64,000 bases of DNA. It comes from Pithys albifrons albifrons. Taxonomy: Eukaryota > Chordata > Aves > Passeriformes > Thamnophilidae. Shown piece after piece: positions 24,105 through 35,000 of the stretch. Location of the stretch: positions 12,452,520 through 12,516,519 of the forward strand of contig NC_092460.1 in assembly GCF_047495875.1 (NCBI RefSeq), in the 5' to 3' direction. Position numbers and translations under genes: made by a program. The first letter of the stretch is position 1; the number at the start of each line of letters is the position of its first letter. Below the pieces are notes generated by a model, which was not told where the DNA came from, searched no databases, and was given only the letters and a program-made list of their open reading frames with translations.

Positions 24105-24697
24105 TGATAAGCGAAAACGCTGCAAAAAGTGACTGCTAAGAGAAAGTTTTGTATTCTAATAGCAGCAAGGTACTTATTGATAATGTTGGAGGCAAAGCCA
24201 GTTCGTGCTGGGCAAAAACTTGCCTAACTTGTTCAAGTAAAATAAGCCATTTATAGTCTTAAGTTCATGGTTAACACCTTGTAATTTCCATATTAATGAC
24301 TAGGCAAAACCGTGGGCAGAGGTTTCCTTTTGGCTTGGAATTTGGGTAGTGGTCTCCTGACTTCATCCCTCGGGTGGTCTCAAAGCGTCTTCTTCACCGT
24401 TGGATTTCTGCCTTTTCTTTGTTCAGTGACATGACCTGTCAACCTTGTAAAACCTTGGCTTCAACTCTCCAAAATCTTGATTTTTACCATTTCATCCTAT
24501 TGAAGTGTCTAGCTTAGTTTAATTTATGACTTCTAACCCATAGTACACTAGTTCCTATAACTACTGGACAATTTGTACCAGAACAAAGTGACTCTAGCAC
24601 TTTATGCTGTTCAGAGACTTTGCTATGCAAACAACATTTTGAAAAGCAGAATTAGAAATTTCACAAAATTAGGTTTTTTTGGTCTCTTTTTCCTCCA
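24105..24697 (-). repeat. 5' LTR of the retrovirus (right end)
   Basis: About 593 bp, homologous to the left LTR from 24105 to 24673, plus about 24 bp present only here that ends CCTCCA next to CACCC. The AATAAA seen in the left LTR is AATAAG here. On the plus strand the outer end forms a pyrimidine tract ending CACCCAG immediately before the resumed PHF7-like exon. Confidence 0.85.
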
Positions 24698-26412
24698 CAC
24701 CCAGTGCCTCATCTGCATGGAGCCTGTGGAGGACAGAAAGACTTTCAAGACCATGGTGTGCCCAGAGTGCAAAAGCATCTGGTTCCACAGGGACTGCATC
24801 CAAGTAGGAGCAGTTTCCTCACCCCCAGGGGCACAGCAGGGGCTCAGCAGCACCAGGGCCTCACTCAGTGCTGCTTGTTTCTCCTGCAGGGACAGGCTCT
24901 GTCTGCAGGTATTTTAGCCTTCCAGTGCCCCCTCTGCAGAGGCCATCGGGAATTTCTCGTGGATATGTTCTGTGGGGATCTGAATCCCCTTGAGGTTGGT
25001 GTCCTTCTGCTGGGCTCACAACACAGGAGGGTGCAAGTGCTGTGCCTTGCCAGGGCATGCCCCAGCACTCTTGGCCCTACACTGCTTTGGGAGGGCCACG
25101 TTCAGCTTCTCACAGGAGTTGGAAATGGCACAGGGGAAAGGGCAGGGACTCACCTGCCAGATGCCAGGGCAGGCAGAGCTCATCAGTTTTCCTTTTCCCT
25201 GTCAGACAGCCATTATGGGAGGAAGGCGATGCATTCAGGGACCTGGGAGTGAGTCACCACCAGTGCAATGCCAGAGAGTGCCTTTATCCAGGAGGCAGAG
25301 AGGAGGCAGAGGAAGAGGGGTAAGTTGCCAGAGGGGGGCCGTGGGGGGCTCTGCAGAGGATCTGTGCCTTGGCAAGGGCTGAAAGCAGAAGGAGCCTGAA
25401 GGAGAGCTTGGCCAGATATCCCATGCTTTTGACACTTTGTCCTCACGGCCATCAATCTTTTTGCTTCCCCAGGCCCTGGGAAATGCTCCTGTGCAGCTCC
25501 TGTGCTGCCGAGGGTACCCACAAACGCTGCTCCAGCCTGACAGACAGCGCAACCAGCTGGGAATGTGGCAGTTGTGCTCCTCTGGACACAGGTAAGAGAC
25601 AAAGCACACAGGTGCCCCTGGGCTGGGGCCATGCAGGGCCTGGCATCAGGTGGCCAGGATGGCTTGGCAGAGCCTGTCTGCTCCAGGAGGGCTGGGGGCA
25701 CTGCTCTGGCCCAGCCTGCCTTGGACCTGGGGAGCCCTTGACCTTCCCACTTCCCCTTACAGCCCCCGGGAATGAGTCAGAGCTGGACATCCCTGACCTG
25801 GGCACACAGGACAGCAGCTCCTCCACCAGTCCTGGGCCTGACCTCACACAAAATGGCTCCTGCCAGCAAGGTCAGGCCCCAGATCCACAGGGCCAGCGCA
25901 GAACTCTGCGTGACAGAACCCATGTGCCAACACCAAGTGCTGGGCAGCGCCAGCCCAGGCAGAGACAATCGGGGACATCCTGCAGGCAAAACTGCTCCCG
26001 CCTGCAACGTCAGACCCCAGATCCACCTATCGGGTCCACAAGTCCCCATGACAGGAGCCGCGTGAGACCATCAGGTATTGCGAGTCGCACATCAGGGACG
26101 TCCTGCAGGCAAAACTGCTGTCGCCAACGTCAAAACTCAAATTCATCCAGCCTGTCCAGAAGGCCCCACGACAGGAGCTGCCCGCCTGCACCGAGTGCTG
26201 GGAGGCGAAACCGAAGGGAGAACGCATCGGGAACATCCCGCAAGGGAAACCACTCCTGCCTGCAATGGCACAACCCAGATCCACCTGGCAGGTCCACAAG
26301 TCCCCATGACAGGAGCCATGTGAGACCATCAAAAAAATTGTTTACTCCGAAACAGGTAACAATCTCAGGGGAAAAAAGATTTGTTTTCTTGCACTGGTTC
26401 CTTAAGAGTTAA

Positions 26413-27549
26413 TTAAATTAAATCCAATTAAAGTAAAAATAATTTTAAGACACAGATCACTGCACAGCCTCCAAAGACAGAAGTTAAATCAGGAATCTAA
26501 TGAGGGCAAAGGCTTTAAAGACCTTCTAAGGATCCTGATTGCATTAGAAGCAGATCCAGCTGTTTTAAATTTGCTGTAATAGAACAACAAACTGCTCTAC
26601 AGGTGAAAACCATTCCTAATCAGATATAAAAATGGAATCCAGCTCTGACCAATTAACCTAACGACTCCCCTGGTTAATGAGGCACAGCTGTCCCAACACA
26701 GCAGCAAAATCTGCCTTCTGGTTAAACACCAGGAGAGAGGCACAAACTGCAACCGTGTTTCACAAACAGTTCAAAACACCTCAAATTCCAGGGAAAACGG
26801 TAATCTGACATTCAGCCTAGGCCTGACACATTCAAGGGACTGTGCAGGATATGATGCAGCTCAACACTGATGTATTAATATTTTCAACCAGGAAAAAACA
26901 TAAGTTGATTTTATGTGTTTTAAACCATCCCTACTCTACCTGCAAGATCCACACTAACATTGTTCAATAGAAAGGGATGAGGAGGGAATAGGATTTTGTT
27001 GGTTTATTTCATAGGAAACGGCATCGGAATAAGAGGCACAAGAAAGCAACATTTGAAAATATGGTTTGCATTAAAGACTTATTTAGTGAATAAAGTACAT
27101 GGAATTAAAGAATCCCCATGGCTGTGCAATTCATGAAGTGAATGACAACAAGCAACAACTAGAAGTTCTCCAACTTTTAAAGCATCCTATTAGTTTGGAG
27201 GTGGGAATTTAACTGGATACAGGGGAGAAAGTTATGGTCATTACAAAGAGTATGGTGGGAAAAAGAAAAACACTACAGCAGCAGAACTTCATCCCACCTT
27301 AGCCAATCCCTCTTTTAAACAACAATAACAGGACACACAAACTGCTTACAGCTACTTGAACCCAAGGCTTTCACTAGACTGCAGAAGACTCAAAGACTAG
27401 TTGTGACTTCAGAGAGCTTTAACTCCAGAAAAAAAACCCCACCTCGTACATATTTTTAATTATAAAGCAACAAGTAAACTCTTCTCACTCTAAACATACA
27501 TACCTAAGCACATCACACACGTGTATTTATGCGTGTATTTATATACTTT
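26413..27549. other. AT-rich spacer between PHF7L-B1 and NOL8
   Basis: No coding potential, RNA gene or known repeat was recognised. A short adenine-rich stretch occurs at 27425-27440. Confidence 0.55.
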
Positions 27550-29096
27550 TGTGCATCAACAGCGCTCATTCCACACTTCTACGCACCTGCCCGTCCACAC
27601 CCCCGAGCCGCGGATTTTACGCCGCCACAAGCGGAGCCGGGAAGCGCCTCGGAGGGTCTGGGAGCAACGAGCGGGGGTTCGGCCCCGCAGGGACCGCGCC
27701 CGCCGGAGCCGGTGCCGCCCGCCGAGACTCAGGCTGGGAGCACAGACGTGCCCCGGGGGCGCGGCCGGGAACGGGGAGCCGCGGGCAGCGGGACCGGGGG
27801 ACGGCACCGGGGAGCCGCGAGCGGCGGCACCGGGGGTTGGAGCGGAGCTGCCGGGAACGGGGAGCCGCGGGCGGCGGGACCGGGGGACGAGATGAGCGGC
27901 CGGAAACGGGGAGCTGCGGGCAGTGGAACCGAGCGGATCGGCCGGGAACGGGGAGCCGCGGGCGGCGGGACCGAGGGACGGAAGGGATGAGCGGCCGGGA
28001 ACGGGGAGCCGCGGGCGGCGGGACCGAGGGACGGAAGGGATGAGCGGCCGGGAACGGGGAGCCGCGGGCGGCGGGACCGGGGGACGAGATGAGCGGCCGG
28101 AAACGGGGAGCTGCGGGCAGTGGAACCGAGCGGATCGGCCGGGAACGGGGAGCCGCGGGCGGCGGGACCGAGGGACGGAAGGGATGAGCGGCCGGGAACG
28201 GGGAGCCGCGGGCGGCGGGACCCAGGGGCGGGTCAGCTGTTCCCGCGCCCGGCGCGCGCCCCCCGCGCCTTTCGAAACGCGCGCCAAGCCCGCGCGCTGC
28301 GCGCGTCTGGACGCTACCACTGCTGCTTCCCGAGCGGGGGGCGGCCGGTCGCGCCTTCTTTCCCCTCCTTCTGAAAGAACGGCGCCGCTGAAGGGACAGT
28401 AGCAAAGCTCCTCGTTAGACACGAATGGGAAAAGCGTTGCTTTGGCGGTTGCTCCTGTGTTTTTGTTAATTTCTGCTCATGTATTGCAGAAAACGCCCCT
28501 GCTTTTCTTCGTGATTGGTTACGCCCAAGGCGCCCTTCGTCACAAGACCCAGCCCATGTGTTCCCACCACACTTGACCGGCGGGAAACATGAAGCCTGCA
28601 GAGAACCCGGCTGCCTAACGAGGCGGAACCCTTTCCGCGTGAGAGCTGGGAAGAGGTGCTGGGGGGAAGGTAAATCGAGTGTCGCCGCGGGGAGGGCACA
28701 TGGGGGCGGTGATGGAGGGGGGCGGCGGGGCCGGCGGCGAGGGGCTGTTCCTCGGGCCCCCTTTGCCGGGTGGGGGTCTCTCGGGCCGGGCCCGGGCCCC
28801 TCTGCCGGGCGTCCCTCGGCAGCTCCTGACGCGGTCGGGTCTGTGCGGGTCTCCCATGCTTCCGATAGAGCACCCCGGGTTATGCGGTAACGAGCCGCTG
28901 CCATTCACGATCGCGCAGCCGGTGATGCGATTCGAGGTTTAAGGCAGCCCCCGGTGCGGAGCAGCAGCGCGGGGTTTGCGGGCGCTGGACAGAGCAGGGA
29001 GCGCTGTTGGGGGAGCGATTTGCCCGTAATTTGACATTCCAGGCGCACTGGCCCCTGCGGCGCCAGTGTCGGTGAGCTGTTGTTGTCTCCCCGCAG
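27550..29096 (+). promoter_or_regulatory. NOL8: CpG island, NOL8 promoter and first exon(s)
   Basis: Strongly GC- and CpG-rich, with no TATA box. Several candidate first exons in phase with the RRM exon can be drawn: an ATG at 28856 with donor GTAACG at 28887, and an ATG at 28700 with donor GTGGGG at 28770. A non-coding exon ending near 28669 (GAAG then GTAAAT) is also plausible. The true start cannot be chosen from sequence. Confidence 0.65.
27750..28225. repeat. GC-rich minisatellite in the NOL8 promoter
   Basis: Tandem units of roughly 45-55 bp built on GGGAACGGGGAGCCGCGGGC. A larger duplication of about 200 bp (starting near 27888 and 28086) covers several units. G-runs on one strand make G-quadruplex formation plausible. 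Open frames here are compositional. Confidence 0.88.
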
Positions 29097-32000
29097 GAAA
29101 GCGGAGCGTGTGTTCCTGGTGTGATGCTTTGACTTCAGGCATAGAGAAGGAACAGGTTTCCAAGCGTTTGTATGTTGGAGGGCTTGGCCATACGGTGTCT
29201 AAGGCCGAACTGGAGGAAAGATTTGAGAAGTTTGGGCATGTTTTGGATGCAGAAATTATTACCAGAAAAGATGATCAGGGTATGTTTTGTTTTATCTTTT
29301 CAAGGTTCATTGCTTTTCAGTTTGAAGCGTGAAATGGAATTTTTGCTTCAGAGTCACTTTATTTTCACAAAATAGCTTAATTTTCAGTTTTAAAGGAAAC
29401 ACTGATATTACACAGAAGTTAACTGGATGTTTGTCATTGATCAGGGAACCCTGTGAAAACTTTTGCCTACGTCAGTGTCAGCATTTCTGATGCCGAGCTT
29501 AGAAAGTGTAAGTACATCTTTCTGGTTTTTACTTGTTGATGTTTTTGAGCCAGGTTGTTTTACTGATAACACATCTGATGTCACAACAGGATGTGGTCAA
29601 GGTAGAGCTTGTTTTATTCTGTTGCCTTCTTTAAGCTTCAATTTTATGGGTACCTTTCAGGTACAAACTTAAACCAAGTGAGCAGTGAGGTGTAATATCA
29701 CGCTAAAGAAACGTCAGCCTGTCATAGAAGGAGGTGTAGTGAAGTCTGGGCTGTGCTTCTTTAACGTAAAAAATACTTATTTTCCCATCTCGTTGTTTTG
29801 CAGGCATGTCAATTTTAAATAAAACAAAATGGAAAGGAGGGACACTGCAAATTGAGTTGGCCAAAGAAAGCTTTTTGCACAGGTAAAAATCAGTTTTTAA
29901 AAATGCGTGTTGCTGCTCAAGTTACCCCTCTTCTGTTTATCTGATAATATTATGGCTGTGCTTTCATCTTCTACACTCTTTCAGTTTTCATAGAGAGTGG
30001 TGGAGTGTTGATGCATGTGTGATACTGCAACGTGATTTATGTTGTTATTCCCTTAAAGGGAACGTCAAGGTGTTGATTCCTTGAGCAGTGGGTGGTTGCT
30101 GTTCTGTGGGAGGGGGTCCCTGCCAGCTCGAATCCAGCACATGGGCTTTATTTAGTAGAGTACTTTTCCCATGTCTGATGTACTTCTTGGTACAGGCTTG
30201 CCACAGAGAGGGAGGAAGCAAAGCTGCAGAAAGAAAAGCCACAGAGAAATAACCAAGCATGTCTGTTGGAATCACTGAAAAAGGCTGGAGTTGTGGACTT
30301 CCACATGAAAGCAGTCCCGGGTACAGAGGTGCCAGAACACAAGGTATGCTGGGGGAGATGTGTAAGAGAAGTAAACCAAGAAAAAGCAAGCTCATTATAT
30401 CTAAATTTATGCTAAATCTCTGTGCCTTATGTAAAGACATGTAATTATTGGGGGTGACAGTCCAAGTTGTGAAAAGTGGGCTGAAGAAATACCTCCTGTA
30501 GAGACAAGGAGAAGGCTCCTGTTATTCAGAGAGAGTGCTCAGGCATTGGAATGGGCTGCCCAGAGAGGGGGTGGATTCCCCATCCCTGGAGGTTTTTCAA
30601 CTGAGCTTGGCCGTGGCACTGAGTGCCATGATCTGGTAAAGGGACTGGTGTTGGACCAAGGGTTGGACTTGATGATCTCAGAGGTCTTTTCCAACCCAAT
30701 CCATTCTATGATTCTGTGATTCTTTGCAGTGACTGGAAATAATTGTGATCTGCTTGTCCCCTCTCGTGGTGTTAAATCAGGAAATGCTTTATTCCTTGTG
30801 TATGTTGGGAATTTGCATAAGCCTGTAGCATAATGTACATTCATGTCACCCTTAAAAGCTTGTAAAGAGACTGTGTGACTTACTTTTATACAGCACATAA
30901 TTTTTGGTGGCTGGGCTGTCAGGAACTGCTCTCTGTGCTTCACATTCAGGATTAGGGTCTGCACGTGCTTACAAGAGGAAGATTAAAATCACTGAACATG
31001 CAAATTAAGACAGGAAAAATAATATTAATTGGAAAGTTTTGAAAATTATTTGCAAAGCACAGAATGGTGTTAGAGGGATTTTTGTGTGTGTGTGGCAAAG
31101 GGGAAGAGAGCAAAATAATAGTGATTCTGTCTGTGCAGTGGCTGCTGTTAACTCATAAACCAGAAGCCATATATTAGACATAGTACTTGCAAAGTAAAGA
31201 AATTTACTACTTTGTTATCATTCTTTATTTGCAGGTCGTAGAAGTTTGGGGTTTTGGTTGGCTTTGGGTTTTGTTGTTTTTGAGAAGGAAGCTGGCTAAG
31301 TTGCACAGTACGATTATATCTCACTAAAGAGCATAAACAAAAATGAATTAGTCACAGATGGTTCTTTTATTAGTAGTTCTGTTATCCAAGAACAAACATC
31401 TTTCTCTGTTCCAGGGTTACTTCCACTCTCTTTTTGTTTAACACCGTTTACTTTTCTTTTCCTATAGAAGTGGGTTGTTGGTAAATTTGGCAGAGTCTTG
31501 CCTGTCCTCCACCTCAGGAATCCGCAAAAGAATAAAATATCCTTTTCCTACTTTCTGGGCATAGGCACAGTTCCCTTCCTTCTTCTGTCATATGGAGAAA
31601 CAGTTGCTGAACAGTCTTAATTTTGATTGCTATGTCAGACTCAATTTACTGAATCCCTCAAGTGTGTCTTGCAGTAAATTTGTGTGATTTGGAGCAGTTT
31701 CTTAGACTGCACAAGTCAGTTGCTTAAAGACATGAGATGAAAAAGGGCTCCTTGTTGTCCTTTCGTGTAGAATTCAGCCTGTTCAGAAAGACTCGAGTCT
31801 GTTTGCTGGAGGAATCTTGTTTTAATTCCTTAACTCAGACCAACGTTGTGAAATATGACCCCTCAAAGTACTGCCATAACCTGAGGAAGCTGGAGCCAGA
31901 CCGGGCACAAGCAGCTCCTGTGCCTGAGCTCACCCAGCACTTGGAAGGGAGAGATGTCAGTGCAAACAGGAAACGACAAGGAGAGTTCTCTGGGATGAAG

Positions 32001-35000
32001 AAACCACCTAAAAAACCGAGGCCACTGTGCAGTGAGGCCCTGAATGGAGCAGCAGCTCTGTCCTCTGGGTGCCAGCCCCGTCCAAAACACACCAGCTCAC
32101 CACAACTCAGCCAGAGATCAAACCCCAAACCCAATGACGAGTTGAAATTGCCTCCATCGAGGAGTCTGGATAGTAAAACGCCAGGCAAAGGTTTATCATC
32201 AGATCAGAGGAATGTTAGTGGAGTTACAGCTCGAAATAACACGAGTGTTTCTGACAGTGATGTTGATTCTGAAGAGGAGATCAGAGCCATGGTAAAGAAA
32301 GAGACAGAAAAATGGAAAGCTGGAAATGCTGAGACTGAAAGTGACCCCTTGGAAATCGCTGGGGATGATTTTGGATTAAAATACAGTAGTCACTGGTCCT
32401 TAAGCAAGCCAGATGCCATGAAGAAAACCACTAAAGGAAGTTACAAAGAGACTGTGGAATATGGTAATGGTTATGATTCAGCAGGTACAGATGAAATTAT
32501 TGCTGAAGGTAAAACTCCAGATCCAAATAGCAGCAAAACTGCAATTTTAGAAGATTCTGAACAGATGAAGGTGGAAAGTAAAAAAATCCTAGCTAACAAA
32601 AAAAGTGCTTTGTTAAATGACTCATCACTGAAAACTCAAAATGTAGAAGGAGAACACATTGAAAAAAAGTGGAAAATTAAAAAATCCAAAATTGGTGCAT
32701 TGCAAACTTCAGCAGTTACCAGTACAGCAGAGACAAGTGATAGTGAGAGCTCTCACTCGGAGTCTGAGCAAGGGGAGTCTGAAATCAGTTCTGACTATGA
32801 GTCCATGATGCAAAACTGTTACCGCTTAGACCTTTCCTTACATGACTTAAAAGCATTGGCTGCCAAAAACACTGGGACACCTGCAGAGGAATCTGATGGT
32901 GCACAGAGTTCTGCTCAGTCCCCTGCTGAAGAAAATCCTAAGGGTAATGCAAATAAACCAAAACTTCCTAAATGTCACCCTGCAGATAAAAAAAAAAAGC
33001 ATCTCTCCTGACGATGTGCTGGCTGATATTTTAGCAGGGGAGAATAAGGAAAGCTCCAAGGGACAAAATAATTCACGTTTGAAATATCAGCCCTTCAGGG
33101 GAATGGGGTCCCTTTGTGTGAAAGAGTCAACTAAGGACAGTACTGGGTTAAAAAAGGGGTCTGTAGGTTTAGGACTTGGAGCTTGTGTATTTTCTTCTGG
33201 GCAGGAGTCATCTAAAAGACAGCCCAAGAACCATCCATTGTGTGCACTTCAAGTCAGCAGTAAAAAGAGACAAAATGTGCCCAGTGAGCAGCATGAGGCA
33301 CCGTCACCTGGTGCCTCCTCAGCAGATGAGAGACATCAGCCTGTTTCCAGGCCATGTTTACAGGGGAAGAAAAAAGACAGGAGTTCTCCACAAGACCACA
33401 GTTCAGAGCATGGAGCTGCCTCTCCCAGCCTTGATCAGAGTGACAGTGAGAGCAGTGACAGGGACAGCAACGCTGCAGGGGCTCTGAAACACGTTAAACG
33501 GCAACGAGAGAGCCCAAAACTGCTTTCCAAAAAAATGAAGATGAATGTAAGCAATAAAAAGCCAGAACGCGAAGCTAATACATGTGAGAACAGGAAGACA
33601 AGCCTTCCAGAAGATAAGGAGCTTTGTCTTCATGCTACTGCTTCAAAGGAATCTGCAAGAGACAAACAGGAGCAGGACAACCAGAGGAGGCTGGCGGCTC
33701 TGGAGGAGAGACACAGGGAGAGAGAACTCCAGAAGAAACTCATTCAAGGAGCACTTTCGAATCTGGTAATTACACTCACAACTTTTATCTGAATAGTCCA
33801 GAGTACAAGGAAAAGGGTAATTAATGTATGTGAATTAAGATTCCTAAAAATCATAGTCTGGATCTTCTGATACATTGCCAGTTTTGAGTATATACAAAAT
33901 CCTGCATACCTCGTCCCTGGAATGCCTCTGGAGTTGCAGGAGGAATAGCAGAGGTCATGGAAATGCCTTTTAGATACTTCTGTATGACTGCAGCAAGTAC
34001 TTGCTGTGTTTGACCTGACATTTCCCCCTTTCCTAGGACGGCCAGCCAGCAGGGAAGCACAAACACATCCTATTCGATTCAGACACGGAAAATGAGACGT
34101 TGAAAAAAGACGCAAGTTTGGGAAATATGCCTGGAGAAGTAAGTGTTATTAGGCAAAAGCCCTGTGTGACCATGCCTTTTGTTCTGAAGATTAGATTTCC
34201 TAGTGAAGTGCCAGAGAAATGTAGGTAAGTTTTGAATTAACATCAGACAGGTTTGACAGTACTTAACCATTCATCTAAGAAAGCTTGAGAGCTTGGAGAA
34301 TTTGGAAGGAGTTTGAGATTGGTACAGAAGGTATTCTAACTTAGAAGAGAAAGAACTTCTGTATAATTAGTGTTGAAATTCCTCTGCTTTTAGGCAAAGG
34401 CAGGGGAGGAGATTGGGCTTGAGCAGTACAGAAGTACTCTGCTCTTTCTGAGACTGGATGAACTGCTAAGGCAGTATCTTGTTTTTGTTGAGCTCCAAAG
34501 AACTGTGTAAGGTTTCGTCTTTACTATCATTAGCAGACTCCTCATGATTTTACTGCCATGGTTTAGTACAATTAAATACTTATTTTTTTCTCAAATAGAA
34601 CTTCTTATCTATGACATTTTTTAATCGCATCTCTGCTAAAACTTTAAAGCATTGGGTTTGCTTTTGTTGGGATTTTGCCTTATAAATGTATTGAGATTAG
34701 GACCATTATCGTTATTTAGCCATTGACATTTTTACCTTCCTTGATGTAATCAGAAATTTGCAATTTTTTAACTGTTGTAAAATCTGAGTTGCCCATTTGT
34801 AATGGTTCTACCCATGGCTTCCTCAGTAACCACTGTATCTAAGGAAGTTACAAGTATTCCACATGTGTCTTCCACATAGTAGGGGAGGAGGGGTTTTTGG
34901 TTTTGGTTGTCCCTTTTTCCTTGGCCGGGGTTGCTGGTGGGAGAGGCTGGAGTCTGATCCCTTCGGTTGCTGGTGGTTCTCCTGTCCTGGGTGAGATTGT

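Larger units (their letters stand above)
18638..24697 (-). mobile_element. Degraded endogenous retrovirus, antisense, in PHF7L-B1 exon 5
   Basis: The element spans 6060 bp, begins TG and ends CA, and is flanked by the 5-bp target duplication CACCC (18633-18637 and 24698-24702). The uninterrupted PHF7L-A exon carries a single CACCC at this point. Terminal repeats lie at 18638-19186 and 24105-24697. A primer-binding-site-like TGGCACCCCAGCGGGAC sits on the minus strand beside the right repeat, so transcription ran right to left. Pol remnants at about 20950-21950 are in the same orientation. The 3' repeat (left) lacks about 24 bp of its outer start and no polypurine tract is left, so DNA has been lost there. 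All frames are broken. Confidence 0.9.
17579..26412 (+). pseudogene. PHF7: PHF7L-B1, PHF7-like copy broken by a retrovirus
   Basis: Exon equivalents are 17579-17621, 17948-18039, 18125-18226, 18383-18497, 18575-18637 interrupted by the insertion and resumed at 24703-24803, then 24890-24994, 25206-25319, 25473-25591 and 25763-26412. Besides the 6-kb insertion in exon 5, exon 4 has lost 10 bases (after GCGGGGC, about 18411), exon 5 has an extra A (about 18581) and exon 6 has lost 2 bases (about 24970). The last exon is open but short: it lacks the 138-bp repeat array and ends in unrelated sequence (KKLFTPKQ and on). The 3' part alone could be transcribed, but no complete PHD protein can be made. 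Confidence 0.88.

Noticed and set aside
27556..28422. Large minus-strand frames rich in Pro, Arg and Ala in the CpG island
   Set aside because: High GC removes stop codons; the content mirrors the minisatellite. A head-to-head partner gene was considered, but no recognisable exon was found.
31737..31844. ATG at 31737 as a NOL8 start
   Set aside because: The stretch up to 31844 is the end of the U12-type intron, and the RRM exons lie upstream in phase.
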